A stretch of 64,000 bases of DNA from Aotearoamyces nothofagi (Eukaryota > Ascomycota > Leotiomycetes > Leotiales > Tympanidaceae). The notes beneath the pieces were generated by a model. It was not told the DNA's origin and did no database searches. It saw nothing but the letters and a program-made list of their open reading frames with translations. The stretch covers positions 248,001 through 312,000 of the forward strand of contig JADDTR010000015.1 in assembly GCA_015345905.1 (NCBI GenBank), written 5' to 3'. Every line of letters begins with the position of its first letter. Within the stretch, counting starts at the first letter, position 1. This document shows, one piece after another, positions 36,167 to 47,719 of the stretch. The position numbers were made by a program, and so were the translations under genes.

Positions 36167-38081
36167 ATGGCAATCTCAAACAACAGAATGTCGACATATA
36201 CGCAGGTTTCTACTTCTAGCGATCACGATCGAACTAAGAGTGGTGATAGCGCGAAGAAAGATATGTGGTCATCTATGCTGGATGGAGTAGCTAGTGGGAA
36301 ACGTTTACCAGAAAAGAGTGTTCTTGTTTTAGGCACGTCTATAACCCCTTATAAGATAGGCTTCTTCTAATATTTTTAGCAGGAGGTTCATCTGATTCAC
36401 AGAAAGAATTCCTAGAAGCTCTATCTTCTGAGGTATCGATTAAAAGATCACAAGACCGCCACGGGAGCAAACAACCACCCATAGCGAATTCTTTTGCTCT
36501 TGGTTATACATACCATGAAGTCTTGGACGCTGATCACGAAGGTATTTGCTTTTGCCAATTCAGAATATATTTGAACTATCACTGATATGAGTAGATATAC
36601 TTGCGCGCCTTTCGTTATACCTCCTCGCCGACCCTTCTCCCTCATTTACGCCTTTGCTACAACCTCTTCTCACACCTAGTACTATTGAAAATACACTAAT
36701 TGTCATATTGCTTGACTGGTCCGAGCCTTGGAATTGGATAAGGCAGTTACGAAACTGGATTAGACTTCTTCGGACACTGCTAGTATCGTTGGACAGGGAC
36801 ACCAAAGCAAAAATGGAGGAAGTAATGATTAGTTGGCGAGACAGAGGTAGAGGCACAACAAGCCTAGATGGGAGTGGCAATGCTATTCCAATAGACGGTG
36901 ATGTCAGTTTACCTCTGGGGCCTGGAGAGTGGGAGGAGGCACTGGGACTGCCGCTATGCGTTGTCTGTCAAAATGTAAGCTTGACTCTTATCACACCCCA
37001 CCAGCTTTCTCCGCTGAGTCTTGTTCATAGTCCGACCAAATGGAAACACTCGAACGAGAGCGAGCTTGGAAGGAGGAGGAGTTTGACTTCGTTTTACAAT
37101 TTTTGAGGACTGTGCTATTGAAGCGTAAGTGAGACTTAGTGCAACAGGTTGCAAACGATAAGTTGGCTAACGCTGCCTAACAGATGGTGCCTCCCTAATA
37201 TACACTATTCCATCGGTAGCGAGTCCACTTCAGACGCTTATACACTCATCGCTTGGCATACAATCATTACTTGAGAAGCAGCCATTAAAGCACAATGTTA
37301 TAGATCGAGACAAAGTTCTTGTCCCACCGAATTGGGACTCCTGGGGCAAAATCCGAGTGCTTCGGGAAGGCTTTGATGTAGAAGGAGTTAACCAAGGTTG
37401 GTCTGTTGATATCGAAGAATTTTTGATATCCCAGCCAGGTGACCTCAGCAATGGACCTAGTAATATGAATAAGCAAAGCCGAGTCGGCGAGCATAGGCAC
37501 GTGAATGATGAGATAGTTAGTGCTTTGGCAGTATACGAGGAGACAATAAAGGACCCTGGGGTCCGATCTGTCTCTGTACCGAGCACTGAGGTGAACGACG
37601 AAGGGTTAGAAATCAAAAGCCTAGATTCACAGACTTTTCTAGGTGCCCAACTTGAGGTTTTGGAGCGTATTAGACATGGAGGCGAGCAGTCTAGACCTGA
37701 TCGACGGCGAGGATCCTCTGGCCATAACACATTCCAGCCAGAAACAGAGTCAATTGAGGATAGCGGGGTCATCGAGGAAGGCCGCGTCAACGAGCATATT
37801 GGACCTGTACAGTTCAACATGGGAGGAATTCAAGTTGATGCTGACGACATGCTGCAAAGACTCAAGGTATCTTCAACTTACATTATGATTAGTTGTCTGT
37901 ATTTGAGAAACTAACACTACTATAGGACAGACAGAGCCATCAAACCCCGGAACCAGAAACATCTGTAGTAACATCTCCAGAAGGAAAATCGCAGAATGAG
38001 GCACTGGCGTCTTTCTTTGCAGGGTTGATGAAACGAGGAGGTGGGAGTGCAGCAAGCAGTCCCAGACCGGGGGCCTCATAA
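36167..38081 (+). CDS. Cytoplasmic dynein light intermediate chain
   Basis: Predicted 545-aa subunit of the cytoplasmic dynein motor that links the heavy chain to cargo adaptors; it serves nuclear migration and retrograde transport. Exons are 36167-36332, 36383-36541, 36595-36974, 37031-37124, 37184-37866 and 37926-38081 (1638 nt). The P-loop-like VLVLGGSSDSQKEFLEAL at about 51-68 matches the fungal family, as do FALGYTYHEVLD, LLDWSEPWNWIRQL and the C-terminal FNMGGIQVDADDMLQRLK. Intron 1 uses a GC donor (gcacgt) because no GT donor keeps the conserved LGGS. The C-terminal third is disordered and Ser/Pro-rich, as in other LICs where it binds adaptors. Confidence 0.92.
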
Positions 38082-38488
38082 CCACAAATATGGTTATACT
38101 CCCTTGATGTACATCTTGGCGTCCCATTGTCTCTACTTGTGGCTAGCCTTTGCATGATACCCTAGAACTTTGTATGAAGAATGAAATACACTTTGCCCTG
38201 ATTAACCTATCCAAGAAGAGACTAATACTTCCTCCAAATTTAGAGATTTTGTATAAAGCGATCTCATCAAGGCAAGTATCATGGGCTAAAATATATATCT
38301 TGTCAACAAAATATATTGCATGTGACACTATAGTTGATATATTAAATAGATTAAGCATGCGCACTACCAAATCAGAACTCCCCATTTCACCAGTAACGTT
38401 GACCCGCCGTACTATCCTCTTAGTTCGATCCCCATATAATTTCCAGTGTGGCCCCAAGATTTTCAAATATAAACCATACATCTTATAT
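38082..38488. other. Tail-to-tail intergenic region
   Basis: Between the 3' ends of the dynein LIC gene and the DUF7728-like gene. No coding content recognised. Confidence 0.6.
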
Positions 38489-39580
38489 TCATACCTCACG
38501 GCTCTCTACATGCTCTGCGACGACATCCTCATAACCAGGAGGTGGGCCTCGATGGTCAGCAGCTGACTCCTTTTCATCGTCAGGGGCAGTCTCCTGAACG
38601 GATGTCTCCTCTTGTTGAACCTTGGTATAAGCCGGGTTTTGGCCGCGGCGATAGAGAGTGCGCCACAAGAAAATTACGAGGTGTCCAAGAAGCATGCCAA
38701 TCAAACTAGCAGTCATACCCATCGCAACGCCGATGAATACCGGGACGAATATATGTACGGCAACAATTTTTAGAGTATGGAAGAACCTGGCGATGTTGTG
38801 ACGGCTGTGCCGGTTGTAGGCCCCGTGGTTAGGACGAGAACCATGATGTCTATGAGGGCGGCCACCAACGTGACTAGCTTTATCAGGGTGCATCTTGGAG
38901 CCACAGCCTTTGCCCTTCGTTGGCTTTAGTTGGGAGAGACTACTAGCAACAATGGCCCTCCACTTGCAAATGAGAGTAGAACATTCCTTGCCACTATCGC
39001 TAGGATTGACTACTGGGTTCGCTGTTGGCTCGGTTCCAAGGTTCCCAATCATCAGTTTCCCGATGGGTGTCTTAAGTAGCTTTAATTCAACATTGTCCAG
39101 ACCATTAACGAATTGATCGTCGATCTCAACGATCTGAAGATTAACAGCTATAAGCTCGAGTTGATCTTTCTCGGATTTAGCAACCGGCTTGATGCTTAAC
39201 TCGTACCCCAGACGAAGGTCTCTCAGGCCCTCTGAAGTGATTTGAGCAGCCGTAAGCATTACGGTTGATAGGTCCTGAGGCGGGAAAATTTGGACACCGT
39301 TCAACGACAGAGTATCGACATCATTGCGGATAATAGTGAAGTTGAGTTGTAGGTCACTTTCTATCCCTTGTAGCCAGACCTTAGCCCCCGACGCATCGAT
39401 GCTTGCAACTGGACACCCAGCGCATTGAAGGCTTAGCAACTGGCTGTCTGGCTGAAGAGCTGCTTTGAATGGGAGAGCGTCGATGATATCGGAATCGGTC
39501 GACGAGAATGAGGGTGGGATAAGGAAGCCGTGTGCAGCAGCAGCTAGGCACGCCACCAAGACGGACCGACTGGTGAACAT
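38489..39580 (-). CDS. Secreted/membrane protein of unknown function (DUF7728-like) with PPxY tail
   Basis: Single-exon gene for a 363-aa protein without known function. A signal peptide (MFTSRSVLVACLAAAAHGF) is followed by a probable luminal or extracellular domain of about 220 residues with a CAGCP pair near 58-62 and several beta-rich stretches. A His/Arg-rich linker leads to a hydrophobic segment (about 265-300, rich in Val/Gly/Met/Leu) that probably spans the membrane. The short cytosolic tail ends with GPPPGYEDV, a PPxY motif that in fungi often recruits the Rsp5-type ubiquitin ligase. The domain arrangement is common in Pezizomycotina as I recall it; the DUF name is from memory. The frame is open upstream to 39868 but the ATG at 39580 heads the signal peptide. 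Confidence 0.8.
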   Translation of the reverse strand: MFTSRSVLVACLAAAAHGFLIPPSFSSTDSDIIDALPFKAALQPDSQLLSLQCAGCPVASIDASGAKVWLQGIESDLQLNFTIIRNDVDTLSLNGVQIFPPQDLSTVMLTAAQITSEGLRDLRLGYELSIKPVAKSEKDQLELIAVNLQIVEIDDQFVNGLDNVELKLLKTPIGKLMIGNLGTEPTANPVVNPSDSGKECSTLICKWRAIVASSLSQLKPTKGKGCGSKMHPDKASHVGGRPHRHHGSRPNHGAYNRHSRHNIARFFHTLKIVAVHIFVPVFIGVAMGMTASLIGMLLGHLVIFLWRTLYRRGQNPAYTKVQQEETSVQETAPDDEKESAADHRGPPPGYEDVVAEHVESREV

Positions 39581-40951
39581 TATGTTGATGGCACTCACCA
39601 CTGTTGCCAGAACGTGACGGTAGAAAAGAGTATCGAAATTCAGATGATGGATGATGGATGATGGATGATGGATGATGGATGATGGATGATGATAATAATG
39701 ATGGATACTTGATGGATGATGTGATGATGGATAATGACGATGGATGGATAAGAGGGGAGATACGAGGGAGCCGGAAGCCGGAAGCCGGAAGCCGGGCGCC
39801 GGGAGCGGGCTCGCTAGCAGCAGCCGCCAGAACAGAGGCGACAGACAGGTACGGACGGAAGTGGCCATGCACTCTCACTCACTATACTACCTTACACTAC
39901 CATAAGGTCGGTGCCGTACCGTACCGTACCGTACCGCACAGTAGTAGTGGAGATATCTCACATCTCATATATATGTACATTATATACATACATACATACA
40001 TACATATGTACATGCATACAGCGACTTCACCGGCCACCGGGCGCACGCCGTGGCCTTCCATGGGGCTTCAGGGATGCATGTGCAGTGCTCTCCGCAGGGT
40101 ACGGGGCTAACGATAACTCGTACCTTAATTCTCCGCCCGGCTCCTGTACTGTACCTAGCTCGCCCCCCTATCTGGCTCCCCATAGCTATAGCTGGCTCTG
40201 TACTGTATTGTAGAGCAAGGCACGGCAAGACACATTAACTGCCGCTCTTTTGCTGTCACTCCTGTCGAGCTGAAGATATTATAACACATTCGCTATTGTC
40301 AATTGGGCATCTCTATGACGATGCACTAGCCTTACGAGTTACGAGTGCCAGTAACTGACACGGTACGTTCCATTTGTTGGAAGCAGCGTCACCGTACGGT
40401 AATGTTATTGAACGGGTCCCTTCTCTCCTTACCAGCGGGCAGGGCGCTGCGACATCTGATTTATATTATCCTGGGAGCGCAGCAGCTTGTTGCTGTGCAG
40501 CAGCAGATACCTGCCTTGTTTAGTGTTCGGGAAACGAGTTCGAGCATGCTTCCGGCATCGCTGATACCCAGGATGCCTGCCCTGTAGCTTCTGGCCGTCA
40601 CAAATGAAGAAAAAGATTCACATCATCTGAGGTCCCTTCCTTCTAATCGCAGATATGACGTTGCCATGCGTGCTAGCTCTTTCCGCCCATTATTGAGCTC
40701 AATGTCCACATTATCTATCTCTGATGTAGCATATCACAACGCCAGAACCTCTCACCACTACGAGATTTTGCAATCGTAGAGATTGATTCTTTTCGATTGC
40801 CACCTTCAACTTGGTTTGCCAACCGCCAGTTGCGTTCCATCGTGAGTGACTGTTGGGCTGGGAATTAATTTACTTTTTTTGTTAAACGAGTGTCGACTCT
40901 CGACTCTCGACAAGCTTTCGTCTCCCTACCTCAAACCTTCCATCGAAAAAA
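39581..40951. promoter_or_regulatory. Divergent promoter region, DUF7728-like / SDR
   Basis: About 1.4 kb between divergent starts. It holds a 7-bp satellite, a run of gtacc units near 39916-39935, a short (ATAC)n run near 39985-40003 and several ctgtactgtac words. No gene recognised. Confidence 0.55.
39643..39690. repeat. (GATGGAT)n satellite in a leader region
   Basis: Nearly seven perfect 7-bp units, followed by shorter gat-rich repeats to about 39725. It lies 60-150 bp upstream of the DUF7728-like start codon, so it is probably transcribed. Confidence 0.9.
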
Positions 40952-42201
<1,250 letters not shown>

Positions 42202-43395
42202 ACGGCTGTATTGGACAGCTAGTTTGCATCTTGACGTTGAAGATTCGGAAAAGTTACAAGTACACTCTCTCTATCACGCTAGACATTCGCCGTTTGCGCG
42301 TAGTTTACATACTACATTGCGTTTGCGCTTCTTAAAACATAATTATATGCCGCAGCAGCTAAAAACCCCACCTATGGCATACGCTTTGAGATATCCCTCT
42401 TACGAATATCCGTGAAAGGATCCAGGTTGTCCAAGTGTCTCGTGGGTGATTATGCCATTCACGTATATTTGCAGCAGTCTCGAGCTAAAGTCTTCCATCC
42501 TAACGGAGCAATCCTCGAGGTCAAATAATAATAAGATTCACGATAAGACGAAACTAACGGCAGATCAAGGTGCGTGAACTGCAGATACTAACTCCCATAG
42601 ATGGTGAATACTACACGACCCTTTGCTCCCTCTTCCGGGGCCACAGAGGAAGTGGGCATGGGCGAGAGGTGTGCTTGCTTTGCATCTTCTCACTACACAT
42701 TATTGTATGAGACATGCCGTACGCTTGCTGGGGTTGTGGAGATACCGAGCCCGACACCCATCCGACCTGTCTTCCGTCAGGCCTTACTGGGCACGAGCAT
42801 AGAGAACAGTGGCTACAGTAGTAGTGTCCGGAAGGCCTGCCGATCGTGAGAATTGACAGGAGGGGGGGGGGGAACACGAGAGGACCTCTACCGGACCACG
42901 CCCGAATGCCAGCCGCACCAAGGCACTCCCGAGACAATATCGGAGATTTCGAGACTCGAGATGACACGACCTGCTCGAAAACAAGGGGGAAAGGGGTCAG
43001 CAGCTCAAAGAACAGTCGGACAATCCATGTCTTGGACAATTTTGTTTTCTCCGAGGGTCGATTCCATCTGTGCCGTCAAGGCTGCCCGAGTGCCACAGTG
43101 CCACAGACAGTGCCACAGACAGTGCCTCGCAGCATACCGACCTTCTCACCTTCTATAGTCGTACCGTCGAAGCGGTGTAGGGTATTGGCTGTTGGCTGTT
43201 GACTTGCTGGTTGTTGGCTCCTGCTCCGCCAGTGACCCAATCCAGCAGAAGCAGAGCAGAACCCCGAGTCCAGAGCACATCCTACCGCAGTGCGCCCTCC
43301 CGTTGCAGATACAGCACGGCTCTCTCTACGGCGCACGAGGCAAGAGCCGATGCTGACATCCAGATACTGTTATTCTCCTGTAGACTCGTCTGTCC

Positions 43396-43415
43396 GGTAT
43401 GGTATGGTATGGTAT
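43396..43415. repeat. (GGTAT)4 microsatellite
   Basis: Four perfect ggtat units followed by a ggtac variant. Confidence 0.95.
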
Positions 43416-43563
43416 GGTACGGAATGGGATGCCTCTCGTTTTATTATTCTCGAGCAGAAGCTAGATAGGTAGTGTGAGTGGTGTAGTTGCAGTAGGGTAA
43501 AGTAAAGTAAAGTACAGTACAGCAGCTAACTTACCTTAGCGATCCACAGTGCAGCTGCATATT

Positions 43564-43594
43564 GCCTAGGTACGTAAACCTTAGGTACCTAGGC
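43564..43594. repeat. Perfect 10-bp inverted repeat (hairpin)
   Basis: Arms gcctaggtac and gtacctaggc are separated by 11 bp. The loop and right arm together contain one copy of the 11-mer ccttaggtacc. Confidence 0.9.
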
Positions 43595-43605
43595 AGCCAA
43601 CTTGG

Positions 43606-43709
43606 TGACCTTAGCGACCTGAGCGACCTGAGTGACCTGAGTGACCTTACGATTAGTGAGTGACCTTACGATTCTAGCGACCTTAGCGACCTTAGCGACC
43701 CTAGCGACA
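43606..43709. repeat. GACCTTAGC / GACCTGAGC tandem nonamers
   Basis: About ten loosely repeated units of gacctKAgc type run head to tail with drift. Confidence 0.85.
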
Positions 43710-43812
43710 CTCCACAGCGTGGTGTTCTGTGGGCACCGGGACCGCTGGGAGGCGGCAGTGGCAGCGGCAGTGGCGGTGGCAGCGCAGTGTGGCGAGTTTA
43801 GGGACCTGACCC

Positions 43813-43910
43813 GTACTGTAACTGTACTGTACTTTACTGTCCTGTACTTTACTTTACTGTACTTTACTTTACTGTACTTTACTTTACTTTACTTTACTTT
43901 ACTGTCCTGA
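43813..43910. repeat. TACTT/TACTG pentamer satellite
   Basis: Roughly 100 bp of interleaved tactt and tactg units ending in cctga units. Confidence 0.9.
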
Positions 43911-44423
43911 CCTGACCTGTAGTAGTCTGTAGTAGTCTGCCACCTGCCGGCGATGCCTTTACAGCACAACAACCATGTGGCTGGCAGGATGTGGCAGGAA
44001 TGCAGTATGGATATAATATAATTATAATATATAATATAATATATATAATATACGATATGCCAAGGCTACAACGCCGTCTTCGTCGCAGAACGAGCACTCT
44101 TGTAGCGAGCAGCGAGTGCTCAGGTATCTAGCTACTGGCCGTATTCCCTGTCCCATCCATCCCACTTCCTCCTCCATCGAGGCCATCGACAGGTCCGTAC
44201 AGTCCGTACAGTCCGTATATTTCAGGTATGCACGACCTCTGCTTACCCTCTCATCTCATTCCGCATTCTGGGCGCTTCTGCGACCTCTTCTTCCTGCGTG
44301 CCCTTTCGTCGATGCGTCGACGCGCCGATTCCTCCGTCTGGTCGGTGCGAACCCTCCCTCTGCGACATGACTGTTGTGACTGCCTCCCTCGGACTCCTTG
44401 TTCCGCCGGCTGTCCGGAATGTG

Positions 44424-44460
44424 CAATACAATACAATACAATACAATACACTACAATACA
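44424..44460. repeat. (CAATA)n microsatellite
   Basis: About seven caata units, one variant (cacta). Confidence 0.9.
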
Positions 44461-44797
44461 GCGAGTGCATCGCGGATCCACGATACTTGGAGACGCTCCT
44501 CCACCTCTCCGTCTCTCCATCTCTCCATCTCTCCATCGCGGCCGTTAAATGCCAGCCAGCGACCTGCGGAGCCAAGGTAGGGCTCGCAGAGCCAGGCCGG
44601 CAGGTACCTAAGGGGCCTCTAAGGCTCTATCCAACCCACAACCCACAACCCACTGCGGAAGACATAGCATCAGGTTGGTGCCGACCTAGGTGTCTATCGT
44701 GCCTTCCTTAGGTAGGTATGTACCTCCCGAAAGCAGACTGTAATTCATTTCTACCCTCACAGCACCTTTATTCCCGCCGCCCAAACCTAAAACCCTC

Positions 44798-44833
44798 CCA
44801 AATCCCAAATCCCAAACCCCAAATCCCAAATCC
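44798..44833. repeat. CAAATCC tandem heptamers
   Basis: Five imperfect caaatcc units upstream of the DUF1752 gene. Confidence 0.8.
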
Positions 44834-45169
44834 AACTTTCCACCTCTACAAATCTCGTGTGCTCCTCTGTTTCCCCGTCCCCTCTACCGTTGTTCATCCT
44901 CGCACAGCACCCGCCATTTCCCCCAACACTTGGAACACCTTGCCAGCGCTCACAATACTGCGACAGCCTCCTGCCCTGTATACAGCATCCAGTGCCTAAG
45001 GTAGAGCAGTGTTTTGCGCCAACGTCAACACAGATGCAATCAAAGTCTCAAGCTCCTTAACAGCAAGTAGCTCGCCCTGCTGACGCCAGCGTCTTCGGGG
45101 TGGGCGAAGTCTTGCTTGCCTCAGATATCTCCTACCAGTCCCAAGTCGTATTTTGAAAGGCCTGCAAGG

Positions 45170-46899
45170 ATGTCTCAGATCTTGCCTAAAGGCATTGTGG
45201 TTAACTCTCCAGGGTTATCCGACGACCTTATTGAAAGGAAAGCCAAGGATCCGCTCACTGAGGATGAGATCGCCAAGTTCTGGAAAGGTAGAGAAGCCAT
45301 GGTGACTTGTTCTAAAGACCTGACTGATCAATACGTAGTCTACACGACCACGAAGAGAAGACTGCTCGACCCCACCGCAGAACGCCTAGAAAACCTATGG
45401 TGGAGGATATGGGGGAGTCGTAAACGCGGTATGAAAGGCGCAACAGTTGCAAGGCTCTTCACTGAGATATCTGATGGACAGAGTTTCGTGCCGTTGCGAG
45501 GTCCGCCCAATCGCTACGAGCCAGGCAGACGATCGGTATAGGTCATTGAACACACTTAATTTGGTATATGCTAAGACATAGTTTATAGATCACACACGTC
45601 CGCGAGGGCACTGGTGCTGCGAGTACGACCGTTGTACATTCTAAAACCGAGAATGAATCGCTTGAACCGCGACACCACTCAGATATTTCAAATCAACTGG
45701 CTGGCATGCCTCCATCGATTCTAAAAAAGACGACACGACCATCGACAACAGGACCTCCACCAACAGCTCGGTTCATTTCGCCACACAGCTCTGAAGATGA
45801 ATCTGCAGCTGATTCGGCGTCTACCGCCGGTGGAGGCTCACACGTTGTAGCTGAAGTGCACACACCGGAGTTGCAGATATTGAAGCAGAGGGGGGAGAGC
45901 GATACATCAAAGTCTTCCAAGATGAAAGTACATGGAGTCGTTGCAAGGAACATTCGCCAGCAGAGAAGGCCAAGTATGGCTCGAAGGCCGACCCTGCAGT
46001 CTCTAACCAGCTGTGATGTTGGTGCCAGAGCGCAGGAGACTGTCCAAGCTGGAACGGTTAACAGCAAGAATAAGCTGCCATCGCGAGTGCAAGGAGCCAA
46101 CGAGAAAGAAAAAAATCTCGGAATGCAAAATCAGTCAAAATTCTCCGAAAACTTCTCCCCGTCACCAGAACGCAACAAGAATGCCGGGACAGACAAGAAC
46201 CTTCCTACTAAGAGCGGACCCTCTAGAAGCTCCTCGGGATGGGTTACACTCCCCAAAACAAGCACGATACAAGAATTCACAGCTGTCGCTGGTCAACGAC
46301 CAGGCCTGCTCGACGAGGCAGGCCCGTCCAAGCTATTACCGGATGTTGACTTCGAAAAAAGAAGGCAAGAGATTGCATTGCAAGCAGCGTTACTAGCGGA
46401 AACTAGCCAGAAATTGAAGGAATCCAAAAGAGAGGCTCCGCAACCAAAACCCTTGAAGGCGGAACTACGCTTGGTAGGAAAAGAACAGGCGCTCGAATCA
46501 TCAACGCGTAACAGTAATAAGACCGTAGAGTACCTAACTGATGCTCACCATCCTAAGAAAAGCACTGATCAACAGAGTTTTGTTGGCCGAACGCCAACAC
46601 GCAGTGCTACAATAGGACGAGGACCTCTTCATAATATGCCAGAAACAGAGACTGTAAATGACCAGAGTAAGCCAGAGGAGGAAGAAAACATGTCGAAAAG
46701 CGACCTGTTTGCAAAGCGTCCAATTCACCCTGTCGGAGCTACACCTGCCTTGTTCCAACGGCAAGTACAGCCAGGAGCGGACATTCCAGCGATCAATCAA
46801 TCAAAATCTCAACTCACTCTTCTATTTGCGAAAGACCGAGGGGAGATTATCGAACAAAATGATAAAGAATCCAAAGGGAAAGATATCGATCGCCGCTGA
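45170..46899 (+). CDS. DUF1752 (areA GATA-like N-domain) protein
   Basis: Predicted 558-aa, mostly disordered protein. Exons are 45170-45535 and 45589-46899 (1677 nt). The first 120 residues hold the fungal DUF1752 module: LPKGIVVNSPGL, then a helix with RLENLWWRIWGSRKR, ending in FVPLRGPPNRYEPG. The same module occurs at the N-terminus of nitrogen regulator AreA and in proteins linked to glucose repression, but no GATA zinc finger follows here. The rest is Ser/Lys/Pro-rich without a recognised domain, with a possible coiled segment near DFEKRRQEIALQAALLAETSQK. The ATG at 45170 directly precedes the domain; the frame is open a little further upstream without an ATG. Likely a nuclear or signalling regulator; function unknown. 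Confidence 0.82.
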
Positions 46900-47719
46900 A
46901 CAATTAATACATAGCACACCAACTTTCAGATGCGTGGCTATTACTGGTTAACTATACATGTTATAAGGGGGTTTAACTTTCACAGATGTCTTTTCCCCGG
47001 GGCGAAAAGTTGTTAGATTTATTTTTGGATGGGCCTTTTACATCTCTTTGCATTAGCAAGCGGGAACAGCATTTTTTAGGCGCTTTTACTGAGCTATGCA
47101 TTAGGGACTGGCCAAAAGTTGCATTATTATGGCGTTAGATTTGCTATGACTTGGCTGTATACTTCAATGCGGCTCGCTCTGGTCAGTTATAGAATCGGGC
47201 GTATAGTTATGATCACGATGTGTGCGAATTGATAGATCACTATACTATACTAGCTATGCTTAAATTAAAGTGTAAACACTATTAAATACACAACAAAAGG
47301 TTTGCGATGCACATACCTTTTGATAGAAATTGACATAATAGAAACGAGGATTTAGCCTACAAATAACATTAGTATTTAGTTCTCAAACTAGAGCCTCCAA
47401 TTGCGAGAAACGATCATATAGATTACTAGTTTAGTATAAAAATATCCATTTATCTACTTTGTAAAAGTACTGCAACACTGCTAATTTGCCCTTTCACATT
47501 CTCTATTCCCATTCATTAATTCGTCTACAGCCCTAGTCCTGATACATGCTAGCACTACTACATCTTGACACTTCCATCAACAGAAAAGCACGACTGGTAG
47601 TAAGAGTACTCAGTTGGACGAGTCTCTGTACAGCTACAATCATACGCTTTTAAATTGCAGTGTTAGAAGACGCCTTGTGTAATGTTGGGTTGGTTGTGTG
47701 AGATGTTTCCGCTATATCG
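46900..47719. other. Tail-to-tail intergenic region
   Basis: AT-rich, about 0.8 kb, between the 3' ends of the DUF1752 gene and the MCC alpha gene. No gene seen. Confidence 0.6.

Larger units (their letters stand above)
42202..45169. other. Gene-poor block with many tandem repeats
   Basis: About 3 kb with no supportable gene. Short repeats are dense (listed separately), including GACCTTAGC-type units, a ggtacc hairpin and TACTT/TACTG runs. Composition resembles the 2.1-9 kb and 22.3-25 kb gaps. Confidence 0.6.
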
